Shown here in pieces: positions 1 through 9,355 of a stretch of 43,907 nt of DNA. The DNA comes from Alphaproteobacteria bacterium (GTDB lineage Bacteria > Pseudomonadota > Alphaproteobacteria > UBA9219 > RFNS01), in the NCBI GenBank assembly GCA_009927055.1, contig RFNS01000106.1, positions 1-43,907 of the forward strand. Direction: 5' to 3'. The stretch's first letter is position 1, and the number at the start of each line of letters is the position of its first letter. The position numbers and the translations under genes were made by a program. The notes under the pieces are model-generated. The model worked only from the letters and a program-made list of their open reading frames with translations. It had not been told where the DNA came from and did not search any database.

Positions 1-1
1 C

Positions 2-517
2 ATGGGGCTGGCCCCCACCACCAGCACCACCATGATGCTGGCGCTGGGCGATGCGCTGGCCGTGGCGGTGTTAGAGTTGAAGGGTTTTACAGCCGACGAT
101 TTTAGAAATTTTCACCCCGGCGGCCGTTTGGGTGATCGGCTAAAGCGCCTGAGCCAGGTGATGCTGAAAGAATCTGACATGCCGCTGATACGGCACACTC
201 AATCTATGAGTGATGCGCTGGTCGAAATGACCGCCAAGCGCCTGGGTTGTGTGGGCGTGGTGGATGATGCCGGACAATTGATGGGCATTATTACCGATGG
301 CGATATTCGCCGAAAAATGGAGCCTGATTTGCTGCAAAAAAATGTCTCTCATGTCATGACCGCCAACCCCATGACTCTCTCGCCACGCATTTTGGCGGAA
401 GAAGCGCTGCAAAAACTCAACGCCAGCAACCGCACGCAAGCCTTTGTGGTGGATGATGCGGGAAAACCCGTGGGCATTATTCATATTCATGAATTGCTGC
501 GGCTGGGGTTGGGGTGA
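2..517 (+). CDS. kdsD: Arabinose-5-phosphate isomerase, C-terminal part (5' end outside window)
   Basis: Interconverts ribulose-5-phosphate and arabinose-5-phosphate, the first step of Kdo synthesis for lipopolysaccharide. The visible part begins with the end of the SIS sugar-isomerase domain (GLAPTTSTT and NFHPGGRLG, typical of KdsD/KpsF/GutQ). Two CBS repeats follow, roughly residues 55-110 and 115-171, with the characteristic GIITDGDIRR and a closing VGIIHIHELL. Family members are about 320 residues, so roughly the first 150 lie upstream of base 1; the ATG at base 2 is internal, not the start. A hairpin with a T-run follows about 155 bases after the stop. Capsule-specific paralogues (KpsF) cannot be excluded because the neighbouring upstream genes are not visible. 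Confidence 0.9.
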   Translation: MGLAPTTSTTMMLALGDALAVAVLELKGFTADDFRNFHPGGRLGDRLKRLSQVMLKESDMPLIRHTQSMSDALVEMTAKRLGCVGVVDDAGQLMGIITDGDIRRKMEPDLLQKNVSHVMTANPMTLSPRILAEEALQKLNASNRTQAFVVDDAGKPVGIIHIHELLRLGLG

Positions 518-609
518 TTGAGGCTGTCGATCGTACCATCGAACAACATTCATTTTATTTCTCCGCCGAACCTCACAGTATTTTTCAATGTCATCAAAAG
601 AATACTATC

Positions 610-698
610 GTGCCTGCGCAGGCAGGCGCCCATCACCTGAATGAAGCATAAGAAGCGACGTATGCGTGATGGGCTCCTGCTTTCGCAGGAGCTGCAGT
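610..698. repeat. REP-like paired-hairpin repeat, copy A
   Basis: Two GC-rich hairpins (8-bp stems with 4-base loops at 610-629 and 673-692) flank about 45 bases. The inner edges of the pair are themselves complementary: GCCCATCAC at 628-636 and GTGATGGGC at 666-674. A second copy in inverse orientation, with the same hairpin cores and the same complementary inner edges, lies at 41885-41973. This is the layout of a dispersed palindromic (REP/BIME-like) intergenic repeat. Confidence 0.75.
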
Positions 699-705
699 TT
701 TTTTT
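673..705 (+). terminator. Rho-independent terminator candidate after kdsD
   Basis: A perfect 8-bp stem (GCTCCTGC / GCAGGAGC) with a TTTC loop is followed five bases later by a run of eight T. It reads in the direction of kdsD and lies within repeat copy A, so the repeat may serve as the terminator. Confidence 0.55.
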
Positions 706-729
706 AATTCATCCGGCATGACGCATTGT

Positions 730-1638
730 TTACAGCCACGCGCACTCGGGCGGCATGCTCATTAAAATGGCTTCGGTGTTGCCGCCGGTTTTCAGGCCAA
801 ACAGCGTGCCTCTATCATAAAGCAAATTAAATTCCACATACCTTCCGCGGCGCTGCAACTGGTGCTGGCGTTGTTCGGCTGTCCACGGCGTGTTCATGCG
901 CTTCTCAACAATGGGTACATAAGCCTGCAAAAACGCGCGCCCCACACTTTGCGTATAATCAAAATCGCGCTCCCAATCTCCGCTGTCATGATAATCATAA
1001 AAAATGCCGCCCACGCCGCGCGGCTCGCCCCTGTGGGGCAGATAAAAATATTCATCACACCATTGTGTATATTTGGGGTACCACGCATCATCAAACCGAT
1101 CGCAACAATTTCTCAACATGTCATGAAAATGTTTTTTATCGTCGGCTGTTTCGGCGCTTTCAAAAAACATGGGCGTTAAATCGGCCCCGCCACCAAACCA
1201 GCCTTTTGTCGTCACAATCATGCGCGTGTTCATGTGCACAGCCGGCACCAGCGGGCTTTGCATGTGCGCCACCAACGATAGGCCGCTGGCCCAAAAGCGC
1301 GGATCAGCCTCAGCGCCCGGAATGTGTTTGCGAAATTCTGGCGAAAATTCTCCCCACACGGTCGAAACATTCACGCCCACTTTTTCAAACACGCGACCAC
1401 GCATGATGGCCATGGTGCCGCCCCCCGCATCGGCCGGATTAGACGTGTTGCGCTGCCAGTTTTTTTTCTCAAACCGCCCAGCTGGCCTGTCGGCATAGGT
1501 ACCCTGCAATCCACCTTCTAATTGTTCAAAGGCGGCGATGATCTGGTTCTGCAAATCAGAAAACCAGGCGCTGGCGCGTTCTTTGTTGCGCGCATCGTGG
1601 AAGGATGATGGAGGCATGTTGAGGGCTGCGTTGATCAT
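730..1638 (-). CDS. hemF: Oxygen-dependent coproporphyrinogen III oxidase
   Basis: Oxidatively decarboxylates coproporphyrinogen III to protoporphyrinogen IX with O2 in haem synthesis; cytosolic homodimer. Recognised from family blocks [11 protein letters not shown], the long [14 protein letters not shown] stretch, [15 protein letters not shown] and the C-terminal [15 protein letters not shown]. The track ORF begins at a TTG (1686) and adds a hydrophobic stretch unlike HemF. ATG 1638 (302 aa) or ATG 1617 (295 aa) both fit the roughly 300-residue family; neither has a strong Shine-Dalgarno, and 1638 was chosen because GGGG lies just before it. Haem supply fits the nearby cytochrome bc1 operon. 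The assignment is firm; only the start is uncertain. Confidence 0.93.
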   Translation of the reverse strand: MINAALNMPPSSFHDARNKERASAWFSDLQNQIIAAFEQLEGGLQGTYADRPAGRFEKKNWQRNTSNPADAGGGTMAIMRGRVFEKVGVNVSTVWGEFSPEFRKHIPGAEADPRFWASGLSLVAHMQSPLVPAVHMNTRMIVTTKGWFGGGADLTPMFFESAETADDKKHFHDMLRNCCDRFDDAWYPKYTQWCDEYFYLPHRGEPRGVGGIFYDYHDSGDWERDFDYTQSVGRAFLQAYVPIVEKRMNTPWTAEQRQHQLQRRGRYVEFNLLYDRGTLFGLKTGGNTEAILMSMPPECAWL

Positions 1639-1710
1639 GCCCCAAGACAAGACCAGCCAGCATAAAAATGCAAACGCACGCAACAAAAAAACGGACTGAA
1701 AAAGTGTGAT

Positions 1711-4239
1711 TTAATGCGCGCGCGCGATGGTGGCCAGCTCGCTCGCGCCACCTGCCGCATTCAGCGCCACACGCTGATCGAGCATGCGCGACACCAGTTC
1801 GCGCAGCTGCTTGGCATCGCCTTGCTCCACAAATTTTTCGCCCTTCATCACCATATCCTTAAATTCTTCCTGATCGGGGAAAAGGAACGGCTCATCCTTC
1901 AGGCGTACAAACCATGTGTGCACATAATCAACATCGCGCCATGCGGCGGCAAAGAAAATATCACGCATGTCTGAAAGGTTTTTCTCGGCATCTTGCAACG
2001 CCACTTCTTCCCCATCATCCAGAATTTTTTGCGCGTCGGCATATAATTTTTCAAAACGCTTCACTTCATCATCATCGGCATGCTGGCGCGCGACGCGGTT
2101 AAACACCGCCTGCAATTTTCCAATCTGCCGCTGCAACGCCACGGCCTGATGTTTTTTGCCAAGGCGCGCCAAATCTTGTCGAATAAAACGCACTTCTTCG
2201 GTTATTTTTCGCACCTGTTCGGGGTCGTGGGCACTTTCTTCCAAAATTTCTTTTTGTTCGGTCAGGCGCAGCTTCAGCAAATCAATTTCCTTGGCGCCTT
2301 GCGGGCCCAGCGCCGCCGCCAAATCGCCCCATTCTTCTTCGCCTTGCTGAATCATGCTGCGCGCGAAACTCAGGCCCTGTTCTTTTTCAAAATCAACTTG
2401 GCCGGCCTGCGGGCTGTAAAAGCGTGGCGTGCGCAACTCTAGCGGCTTGCCATCTTTCAGATCGGGAATGGTCACGGTTGCCTGCAAAATGCCGCTATCT
2501 GACATGCGCCAGTTAAATTGAACAATGTCGCCTTCTTTCAGCACGCTGTCATCGGGCAAATCGGTGCCCGCAATGCGAAAAACGCCCACGCACAAGTTCA
2601 ATTCCATGCGTTCAGGAAATTCGGCCTGATACACTTCCACGGCAATATGATCGGCCGCGCCGGCTTTAATGTTGCGCGCGCTGGCAAATTTTGCTTCGCC
2701 CCCCACGGGCAATTTTGTGCCTTTTTCCAAGATTACCTGCAGCACGTTTTTATCGCTGTTCAGTTTTTCCAGCGCCTTGATACCAATCGATTGCGCCGCC
2801 TTCACATCGGCCGTTGTGGCCACCGTGCGCGTCACCACAAAGGTGTGATCATGCGCATCTAAATGCCTGTCCTTATCATCAAACAATTTGATGGTATAGG
2901 AATTTTCCCCCATTTTTTTCACAGGACACGCTACCACTACACCATCGGCAATGTCCTTAAAATCACTGCTCCAGCCGTCGGCAGAGTCGATCTGAATTTG
3001 CGCGGCGTTGCCCAGCGCTCCGCCCACTTTCACCTTCACATCAATTTCATCCAACCCTGTGCGCACAGGATAATCATAACTCACCTGCGGTTTTTCGGGT
3101 GCTTCGGCGCTGGCTTGTTTTGGCTTGGCTGAGACATCGCCATCAGCGCCCCATTGGCGGCTTTCGGCATAATAGGCCGCACCCACGGCCACGGCAGTGA
3201 GCGGATCAAGCGACATATCGGTGGGGATGCCCAGTTCGTGCGCCACCATTTCACGGATCAGCGGCGTGCGGCTTGGCCCGCCAATAAACACCAGCCTGTC
3301 GATATCATCGTGCTTATAGCCGTTTTCTTTCAGCAACTCGCGCACGGTGTGAATGGTTTGATGGATCGGCTCCTTGATCAAGGCATCATACTGCGCGCGC
3401 GTCACCGGCACATCCAAGAAAATTTCGGTGCCGCTGGCATCTTGCAGGCGAAGCTCCTCATCGCTGGCAAAAATGCGCGCCTCAGGTTTCGATGATAATT
3501 CAATTTTCGCTTTTTCGGCGGCCAAATAAGCCACGCGAATAAGTTTGCGATACTGCGCATCGCGCTGAAAATTATCGGGCAGATCAAATTTTTCAGAAAG
3601 CCATGGGCGCACAACCTCGTTCACCAGCATGCGGTCAAAATCGCGCCCGCCCAGCATATTGATACCCTGATGCGCCAAAATAGAAATTTCGCCATTCAAA
3701 CTTTGCGCCAGCGCCAAATCGAACGTGCCGCCGCCCAAATCATAAATCAGAAACTGGCCCGATTTTTTGGATGATCCCCCCATGGCGGTCATGGCGGCGG
3801 CTACCGGCTCTTGCAGCAGCTCTACTTTCTCTAATCCCGCCAGCTTGGCGGCGCGCATGGTGGCTTCGCTTTGCAGCTGATTAAACGCGGCAGGAATGGT
3901 GATGACAGCCCCTGTCACCTTCTGCCCTTCTATGTGCGAGAGCAGTTGTTTGATAATCTCGGCTGAACATTCTTCGGGGCTGAGCGACATGCCAGCACCC
4001 GAAATTTGAATGGCCGTGCTGGTGCCCATCAGGCGCTTAAAACCCATGGCCACATTTTCGGGCTGCAACATGGCCTGATCATAGGCGCGGCGGCCATACA
4101 GCTTCATGCCCCGCTTATCGAAATAAATGACGCTGGGCAAAACTTCGGCATTGTCGGGCGTGCGAAAAACCTTGGGCTGACCATCGCTGAGGCCCACGAT
4201 CACGCTGTTAGAGGTGCCAAGGTCAATGCCAATATACAT
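1711..4239 (-). CDS. Hsp70-family (DnaK-like) protein, long divergent form
   Basis: An ATP-driven chaperone-like protein. The ATPase domain spans about residues 1-370: phosphate-1 loop GIDLGTSNS near the N-terminus, ITIPAAFN, the linker-face LQEPVAAAM, phosphate-2 YDLGGGTFDLAL and the adenosine motif FIGGPSRTP. A charged linker near 375-400 leads to a beta-rich region, then about 250 residues predicted to be helical and charged. At 842 aa it is some 200 longer than canonical DnaK (about 640) and lacks an EEVD-like tail; no dnaJ or grpE adjoins it. It is therefore probably a specialised Hsp70 paralogue rather than the main DnaK. Its client is unknown. Start is ATG 4239, giving MYIGIDLG exactly at the fold's first strand. 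Confidence 0.85.
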   Translation of the reverse strand: MYIGIDLGTSNSVIVGLSDGQPKVFRTPDNAEVLPSVIYFDKRGMKLYGRRAYDQAMLQPENVAMGFKRLMGTSTAIQISGAGMSLSPEECSAEIIKQLLSHIEGQKVTGAVITIPAAFNQLQSEATMRAAKLAGLEKVELLQEPVAAAMTAMGGSSKKSGQFLIYDLGGGTFDLALAQSLNGEISILAHQGINMLGGRDFDRMLVNEVVRPWLSEKFDLPDNFQRDAQYRKLIRVAYLAAEKAKIELSSKPEARIFASDEELRLQDASGTEIFLDVPVTRAQYDALIKEPIHQTIHTVRELLKENGYKHDDIDRLVFIGGPSRTPLIREMVAHELGIPTDMSLDPLTAVAVGAAYYAESRQWGADGDVSAKPKQASAEAPEKPQVSYDYPVRTGLDEIDVKVKVGGALGNAAQIQIDSADGWSSDFKDIADGVVVACPVKKMGENSYTIKLFDDKDRHLDAHDHTFVVTRTVATTADVKAAQSIGIKALEKLNSDKNVLQVILEKGTKLPVGGEAKFASARNIKAGAADHIAVEVYQAEFPERMELNLCVGVFRIAGTDLPDDSVLKEGDIVQFNWRMSDSGILQATVTIPDLKDGKPLELRTPRFYSPQAGQVDFEKEQGLSFARSMIQQGEEEWGDLAAALGPQGAKEIDLLKLRLTEQKEILEESAHDPEQVRKITEEVRFIRQDLARLGKKHQAVALQRQIGKLQAVFNRVARQHADDDEVKRFEKLYADAQKILDDGEEVALQDAEKNLSDMRDIFFAAAWRDVDYVHTWFVRLKDEPFLFPDQEEFKDMVMKGEKFVEQGDAKQLRELVSRMLDQRVALNAAGGASELATIARAH

Positions 4240-4330
4240 GAGCGCAAATCCAACCAGAAGAATTGATGTTTGAGTTTAACAACTTACAGTCAAAACATGA
4301 AGTTCAGGTTGGGATTTAGTTTCAGAAAAG

Positions 4331-4981
4331 TTAAAACTTAAAGCTCAGGCGGGCGCGCACACCCTGATCGGCATCATCACCCGCCAGGTTGATGGATTGA
4401 TAAAACTGCAAGTTGAGGTTTTTGGTGGCCTGATACCCCACATAGGCCAGCCCGCTGCTGCTATCTATTATTTTTCCCTGTTTGGCCGCGCTGGCAAAAT
4501 CATACCCCAGGCCCAGATGGAGGCTGTCTGTGACGCGATAAATCAACCCCGATTGGGCCATCACCACCTCGCGCAGCGGCAGGCTTTTTTGTACAAACTG
4601 TCGTGGCTGATAACCAGCCCCCGCATAGAGTGTGGCAGCCCCCACCTGGGTGCTGAGGCGGGTGAAAAGGCTGTATTCATAAAACTTGTTGCTGCCGCGC
4701 CAAAACCCCTCCACCGTGTCGCGATAGGGGTTGCCCACGGCCAGCGACACATCCCACCCCGCCCAGCTAAGCGTGGCCATATCAAACCGCTGGCGCTGTT
4801 TGGCCAGCTTCAGCTGCTGGGGGAGATTATCCAAGCCCATAAGCCTCAACTGCGGCTGTGAACGATTAATGGTGGGCGTGAGTTTTAACGTTTCGTTTTC
4901 AAGGGCATGGGCCTGCATCGCAGAAAGATTAATGCTGCACTGCAATAAAATCAGACAGATAATGCGTAAAAAAACCTTCAT
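4331..4981 (-). CDS. Small outer-membrane beta-barrel protein, function unknown
   Basis: The first 27 or so residues form a Sec signal peptide: a basic start, a hydrophobic run with LILLQ, and a likely cleavage after AHA. After it come alternating hydrophobic/polar segments rich in Gly, Tyr and Ser (GAATLYAGAGYQ, LHLGLGYDF, SGLAYVGYQ), and the chain ends in LSFKF with a terminal Phe, the usual signature recognised by the BAM machinery. At 216 aa it suits an 8-10-strand barrel. The specific family is not recognised. It stands alone between the Hsp70 gene (91-bp gap) and trmL, with an inverted repeat in its upstream region. Confidence 0.65.
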   Translation of the reverse strand: MKVFLRIICLILLQCSINLSAMQAHALENETLKLTPTINRSQPQLRLMGLDNLPQQLKLAKQRQRFDMATLSWAGWDVSLAVGNPYRDTVEGFWRGSNKFYEYSLFTRLSTQVGAATLYAGAGYQPRQFVQKSLPLREVVMAQSGLIYRVTDSLHLGLGYDFASAAKQGKIIDSSSGLAYVGYQATKNLNLQFYQSINLAGDDADQGVRARLSFKF

Positions 4982-5033
4982 TGTTAAACATTACACCCTT
5001 CAGGTTAATTCTGAATTGAGGATAGTGTAATCG

Positions 5034-5064
5034 TGAAAGTAAATTGTGCATAGAATTACTTTCA
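5034..5064. repeat. Inverted repeat in the trmL/outer-membrane-protein gap
   Basis: Perfect 9-bp arms TGAAAGTAA and TTACTTTCA are separated by 13 bases, directly after the trmL stop and about 50 bases upstream of the barrel gene. No T-run follows on the minus strand, so an operator-like dyad is as likely as a terminator. Confidence 0.45.
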
Positions 5065-5068
5065 AAAA

Positions 5069-5485
5069 TTAACTTTTTGTTTGCCTTAAAAATTCACCCA
5101 GGCCCATCGCGGCGCTTGTCACCACATTCAGGCACCTAGCCCCGGCGGCCATGGGGATGGTGACCAGGGCCGTGCATTGGCGGGCAATCTCATCGGGCAC
5201 GCCGGCACTTTCGCGCCCGAACATCAGACAATCGGCGGAGTGAAAAGCAAAGCTGGTATAAGGCGTGCCAGCCTTGCTGGAGAACAGAACAATGCGCCGG
5301 CCCTGGGCCCACGCCACAAACGCCTCCCAGCCGGCATGGCGGGTCAGGTTGACCAGCGGTAAATAATCCATGGCCACCTGTTTTAATTTACGCTCGTCCC
5401 ATACAAAACCGCATGGCTCTATGATATGCAGACACACCCCCAGCCCCGCGCACAAACGCATGGCCGCCGCCGTGTTGGCGGCCAT
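5069..5485 (-). CDS. trmL: tRNA (cytidine/uridine(34)-2'-O)-methyltransferase, TrmL-like, start codon unclear
   Basis: SPOUT-family enzyme that methylates the wobble ribose of certain tRNA-Leu isoacceptors using AdoMet. Matches include the TrmL-type RLCAGLGVCLHIIEPCGF, the central LFSSKAGTPYTSFAF, DCLMFGRESAGVP and the C-terminal trefoil-knot region LNVVTSAAMGLGEFLRQ. The first available ATG (5485) omits beta-strand 1. The same frame continues upstream through LPNLILFQPD, clearly the missing N-terminus, but between there and the upstream TAG no ATG, GTG or TTG occurs. Either a rare start (ATA or CTG near 5515-5518) is used or the original start was lost when the adjoining unknown gene arrived. 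Confidence 0.8.
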   Translation of the reverse strand: MAANTAAAMRLCAGLGVCLHIIEPCGFVWDERKLKQVAMDYLPLVNLTRHAGWEAFVAWAQGRRIVLFSSKAGTPYTSFAFHSADCLMFGRESAGVPDEIARQCTALVTIPMAAGARCLNVVTSAAMGLGEFLRQTKS

Positions 5486-5591
5486 ATCGGGCTGAAAAAG
5501 GATGAGGTTAGGCAGGCTTATTTTGGGGAAAAAGTGAGCAGTATTGTGGTCCTAAGTTTGTATTCGGATAGTCGCTCAACATCAACTGCAT

Positions 5592-5909
5592 TCAGATTAT
5601 TGCATGTGCACCATTTGGATATAACAAATCAATGTCCAGTCGAGATCCCGATTGTTTGTTCCTCATGCTATTCGTAAGATGAAGGAAACCGTTCTTCAGA
5701 CGATCAAAGTTGAAAGCACGAGCGTCCTGTGTGTACACCTGATGCTTTGCAACTTCCTCTAAAAAAGCCTGCACAGAGATTTCTGCTGTTTCTGAAAGGT
5801 TTTGTGCTCCGTCTCTTGCTATGCGCAACAGAATTTCGGACGCAACAGCAGTAAATTGTTCGCGCGCTTGTTGTAACATCCCATACAAATCTAAGGTTTC
5901 CTCTGACAT
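5592..5909 (-). CDS. Hypothetical protein, 105 aa
   Basis: Not recognised. The ORF track starts four codons earlier, but the ATG at 5909 has a good GGAG at six bases spacing, so it is preferred. The product is mainly charged, helix-favouring sequence without membrane segments or signal peptide. Base composition is more AT-rich than in trmL and petA on either side, and the gene sits exactly where trmL loses a recognisable start, suggesting an insertion between trmL and petA. It reads toward trmL with about 70 bases between. Confidence 0.5.
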   Translation of the reverse strand: MSEETLDLYGMLQQAREQFTAVASEILLRIARDGAQNLSETAEISVQAFLEEVAKHQVYTQDARAFNFDRLKNGFLHLTNSMRNKQSGSRLDIDLLYPNGAHAII

Positions 5910-6076
5910 TTTTTTCTCCATTTCAAATAAGTTGTTTACCCTTGCTTTATATCGCCGCAGGATATTTTGTCAAATGCTTGCTTCGCAAAAAAATCACAGC
6001 AATTCTTAATTTTACTCCCCGCATTTACAGGCCCCAAAAGTTATCTATATTGTCTCCATCTGTTAAGGATTCTCTC

Positions 6077-6628
6077 ATGTCATCAACCACCCCTTCCGAC
6101 CCCTCGAAACGCGATTTTATTGTGCTGACCGGCCAGGCCATGATGGGCATCAGCGGTGCGCTTTTTGCGTGGCCGCTTGTTCATTCTATGAATCCCTCGG
6201 CCGATGTTTTGGCCCTTTCGACCACCGAAGTGAACCTTGAACCCATTACCCAGGGGCAGGCCATCACCGTCACATGGCGGGGCAAGCCCATTTTTATTCG
6301 TCATCGCACCGCGGCCGAGGTTGAGAGCGCCCGCGCCGATGACGGGGCCGATTTGCGCGACAAACAAACCGATGCCGCGCGCGTGAAAAGTTTTGAGGAT
6401 AAAGAACAATCGCAATGGCTGGTGGTGCAGGGCGTGTGCACGCACCTTGGCTGCGTGCCGCTGGGCCAAAAACCCACTGACATGAAAGGCGAATTTAAGG
6501 GCTGGTTCTGCCCCTGCCACGGCTCGCACTACGATACATCGGGCCGCATTCGCAAAGGCCCTGCCCCCAAAAATTTGGCAGTGCCCCCTTATCAATTTGT
6601 ATCAGCCACCCGCATCAAAATCGGCTAG
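6077..6628 (+). CDS. petA: Ubiquinol-cytochrome c reductase iron-sulfur (Rieske) subunit
   Basis: Carries the 2Fe-2S cluster that takes the first electron from ubiquinol at the Qo site of cytochrome bc1. The 183-aa product has an N-terminal twin-arginine-like leader ([10 protein letters not shown]) and one membrane anchor (about 15-37). The Rieske boxes CTHLGC (121-126) and CPCHGSH (145-151) supply two Cys, two His and the disulfide. The track ORF begins at 5942, but ATG 6077 is preceded by AAGGA at seven bases and gives the normal family length and leader. It is the first gene of the bc1 operon, eight bases before petB. Confidence 0.95.
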   Translation: MSSTTPSDPSKRDFIVLTGQAMMGISGALFAWPLVHSMNPSADVLALSTTEVNLEPITQGQAITVTWRGKPIFIRHRTAAEVESARADDGADLRDKQTDAARVKSFEDKEQSQWLVVQGVCTHLGCVPLGQKPTDMKGEFKGWFCPCHGSHYDTSGRIRKGPAPKNLAVPPYQFVSATRIKIG

Positions 6629-6636
6629 AGGTTATT

Positions 6637-7917
6637 ATGGCACACGGTGAACGCACCCCTTTTCAAAACCCCGTCATTGAGTGGGTCGATCAGCGCCTGC
6701 CCATCTTCACGCTGCTGAATAAAGAATATATCGTTTTTCCTACGCCCAAAAATTTCAACTTTTTGTGGAATTTTGGGGCCATTGCCATGGTCATGCTTGT
6801 CATCATGATCGCCACCGGCATTCTGCTGGCCATGCAGTATCAGCCCAATACCATGATGGCGTTTGATAGTGTTGAACGCATCATGCGCGATGTGAACTAT
6901 GGCTGGCTGTTGCGCTATATTCACGCCAACGGCGCCTCCATGTTTTTTATCGCCGTCTATATCCACACCTTCCGCGGGCTTTACTACGGCAGCTATAAAC
7001 AACCGCGCGAATTGCTGTGGATGCTGGGTGTTGTCATTATGCTGCTGATGATGGCCACCGCCTTTATGGGTTATGTGCTGCCGTGGGGACAAATGAGCTT
7101 CTGGGGCGCCACCGTCATCACCAATCTTTTCTCGGCCATTCCGCTGGTGGGCGAACATATTGTGACATGGCTGTGGGGTGGGTTTTCGGTTGATAATCCT
7201 ACCCTCAATCGTTTCTTTGCCTTGCATTATCTGCTGCCGTTTGTCATTTTTGCGGTGGTGTTTTTGCACGTGGTGGCCCTTCATGTTGTGGGCAGCAATA
7301 ATCCGCTGGGCGTTGAACCCAAAAGCAAGGCCGATACGGTGCCCTTCCACCCCTACTACACCACCAAGGATATTTTTGGCCTCACCATCTTCCTCATCTT
7401 CTTTGCGGCGTTTGTGTTTTTTGCGCCCAATTATCTTGGCCACCCCGATAATTATATTCCGGCCAATCCGCTGGTCACGCCCGCCCACATTGTGCCCGAA
7501 TGGTACTTTCTGCCCTTCTATGCCATTTTGCGCGCGGTGACATTCGATATCAGCATCCCCTTTACACATATTGTCTTGATCGAAGCCAAATTCGGCGGCG
7601 TGCTGCTGATGTTTGGGGCCGTGTTTGCCTTGCTGGTGCTCCCCTTCCTCGATCGCTCGCCCGTCAAAAGCGCCGAATTTCGCCCCATGTATAAAATCTT
7701 TTTCTGGGTGCTGATGCTGGATTGTATTTTGCTGGGCTTTGCGGGCGCCAAACCACCCGAAGGCGCATGGGTTTATATCGGGCAGGCAGCCACCGCGTGG
7801 TACTTCATCCACTTCTTTGTCATTGTGCCTAACCTTCACAAAATTGAAAAAACACTCCCCCTGCCCGACAGCATCGATGCCGCTGTGCGCGCGGCGCAGG
7901 CCCACAAAGCGTCATGA
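6637..7917 (+). CDS. petB: Cytochrome b of the bc1 complex
   Basis: Membrane subunit binding haems bL and bH and forming the Qo and Qi quinone sites. The 426-residue length is normal for alphaproteobacterial cytochrome b with eight membrane helices. Haem ligands are visible as His pairs 14 apart: H96/H110 ([18 protein letters not shown]) and H197/H211 ([17 protein letters not shown]). The Qo motif PEWY is at 287-290. A GAGG precedes the ATG. The stop overlaps the petC start (ATGA), so translation is probably coupled. An antisense ORF of equal length on the minus strand is a shadow. Confidence 0.97.
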   Translation: MAHGERTPFQNPVIEWVDQRLPIFTLLNKEYIVFPTPKNFNFLWNFGAIAMVMLVIMIATGILLAMQYQPNTMMAFDSVERIMRDVNYGWLLRYIHANGASMFFIAVYIHTFRGLYYGSYKQPRELLWMLGVVIMLLMMATAFMGYVLPWGQMSFWGATVITNLFSAIPLVGEHIVTWLWGGFSVDNPTLNRFFALHYLLPFVIFAVVFLHVVALHVVGSNNPLGVEPKSKADTVPFHPYYTTKDIFGLTIFLIFFAAFVFFAPNYLGHPDNYIPANPLVTPAHIVPEWYFLPFYAILRAVTFDISIPFTHIVLIEAKFGGVLLMFGAVFALLVLPFLDRSPVKSAEFRPMYKIFFWVLMLDCILLGFAGAKPPEGAWVYIGQAATAWYFIHFFVIVPNLHKIEKTLPLPDSIDAAVRAAQAHKAS

Positions 7918-8684
7918 GGTTTTCGATGATCACGTATCTGCTGGCCTTTTTTCTTGCCTTTTCTGCCCCTGTTTTTGCCGCAGGCGGCGAGACGGCCAAA
8001 CCCCACGCCCCCATGGGTGGGTGGAGTTTTGATGGACCACTGGGCACGTTCGATCGGCACCAGCTTCAGCGCGGCTTTCAGGTCTATAAACAGGTTTGCG
8101 CAGCATGCCACAGTTTGCATTTGGTCAGCTATCGCCATTTGCAGGCGCTGGGTTTCTCGGAAGCCGAGGTGAAGGCGATTGCGGCCGAATATACCGTGAA
8201 AGACGGCCCCAACGATGAGGGCGAGATGTTCGACAGGCCCGCCTTGCCCAGCGATAGATTTGCATCTCCCTATGCCAACAATAACGCCGCACGCGCCGCC
8301 AACAATGGTGCCCTGCCGCCCGATTTATCCCTCATGGCCAAAGCACGCGCCGGCGGGCCCGATTATATCTATTCGCTCCTCACGGGGTATCAACAACCGC
8401 CGGCCGATGCCCACATGATGGATGGCATGAACTATAACCCCTATATGTCGGGCGGACAGATTGCGATGCCAGCCCCGCTTTCTGAAAATGCTGTCACCTA
8501 TGCCGACAACACGCCAGCCACGGTTGAGCAAATGTCGCAAGATGTTTCAGCCTTTCTTATGTGGGCAGCCGAACCAAAAATGGAAGAACGCAAGCGCATG
8601 GGCGTGATGGTGCTGATGTTCTTAGTTGCCTTTGCCTTTATCATGTACGGGGCCAAGAAAGCCGTGTGGCGCAATAAGCACTGA
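7914..8684 (+). CDS. petC: Cytochrome c1 of the bc1 complex
   Basis: Passes electrons from the Rieske protein to a soluble or membrane cytochrome c. It has a signal peptide (about 1-22, ending VFA), the covalent haem site CAACH (62-66) with LHLVSYRHL after it, the conserved [11 protein letters not shown] segment, a QIAMPAPL region expected to provide the Met ligand, and a C-terminal anchor (about 228-248) followed by basic residues. At 256 aa it is the usual bacterial length. ATG 7914 overlaps the petB stop by four bases; a second in-frame ATG at 7926 is possible. It is the last gene of petABC; a weak dyad lies after the stop. Confidence 0.95.
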   Translation: MRFSMITYLLAFFLAFSAPVFAAGGETAKPHAPMGGWSFDGPLGTFDRHQLQRGFQVYKQVCAACHSLHLVSYRHLQALGFSEAEVKAIAAEYTVKDGPNDEGEMFDRPALPSDRFASPYANNNAARAANNGALPPDLSLMAKARAGGPDYIYSLLTGYQQPPADAHMMDGMNYNPYMSGGQIAMPAPLSENAVTYADNTPATVEQMSQDVSAFLMWAAEPKMEERKRMGVMVLMFLVAFAFIMYGAKKAVWRNKH

Positions 8685-8765
8685 AAGAACCAACGAATGG
8701 TTATTTTGGGGTTAAAAAGTCGCTAACTTAATCATTGGTTCAGGGTTTTAATCCTATAAACGTTT

Positions 8766-9326
8766 ATGTCTGCAGCTGCCCTGACCGCCGAAGATGTGCT
8801 GAACTTCTGGTTTTTTGAACTGGGGGAAGGCCAGTGGTTTAAGCCTGATGCCGCCGTGGATGAAAAAATCCGCCACAAATTTCAATCGTTCTATGATGAT
8901 GCCCTCAACGGCAACCTGCGCGAATGGGAAAAAACCCCCACCGGCACGCTGGCGCTTTTGCTTTTCCTCAGCGCGTTTCCGCGCCGCATGTTTGCCGGCA
9001 CTGCCAAAGCCTTTGAGACAGATGCCCAAGCGCTCGAACTGGCGCGCACCGCCATCATCCGCCACTTTGATGACCGCATCGATGCCAGCTTCAAACTGTT
9101 TTTCTATCTGCCGTTTATGTATTCAGAAAATCTTGGCGATCAGCGGCTGGCATTGTTTTACATTCGCGAACGCACCAAAAATCCATCATGGCTGGCCATT
9201 GCCGAAGATCATTTCTTGCTCATCCAAAAATATGGCCGTTTCCCCGAACGCAACACCGTTCTCAAACGCGCCTCCACGCCGCTTGAAGCCGCCTACCTTC
9301 AAGAAAACCACAGGCAAGTGGCGTAG
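8766..9326 (+). CDS. DUF924 family protein
   Basis: A helical soluble protein of the DUF924 family (TPR-like fold, no established reaction). Family signs are the opening VLNFWFFELG, then QWFKPDAAVDEKI, LALLLFLSAFPRRMFAGTAKAF, FFYLPFMYSEN and the closing RNTVLKRASTPLEAAYL. In most family members the fourth segment reads FLDQFPRN; here SAFPRR is a conservative variant. The 186-aa length is normal. There is no evident Shine-Dalgarno before the ATG. It follows petC by 81 bases and is the last chromosomal gene before the integrated element. Confidence 0.85.
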   Translation: MSAAALTAEDVLNFWFFELGEGQWFKPDAAVDEKIRHKFQSFYDDALNGNLREWEKTPTGTLALLLFLSAFPRRMFAGTAKAFETDAQALELARTAIIRHFDDRIDASFKLFFYLPFMYSENLGDQRLALFYIRERTKNPSWLAIAEDHFLLIQKYGRFPERNTVLKRASTPLEAAYLQENHRQVA

Positions 9327-9355
9327 CGCTCTCCCCTTCTTCTCTCACATCATCA

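Noticed and set aside
1617-1686. Signal peptide on HemF
   Set aside because: The hydrophobic segment needs a TTG start and lies upstream of the family N-terminus; HemF is cytosolic.
6625-7905. 426-codon ORF antisense to petB
   Set aside because: It is the complement of a highly conserved cytochrome b gene, has a His/Gly-rich composition typical of antisense frames, no family features and no ribosome site.
8687-8741. Terminator after petC
   Set aside because: Short AACCA/TGGTT and GAACCAA/TTGGTTC dyads exist but the stems are weak and no T-run follows; support is too thin to call.
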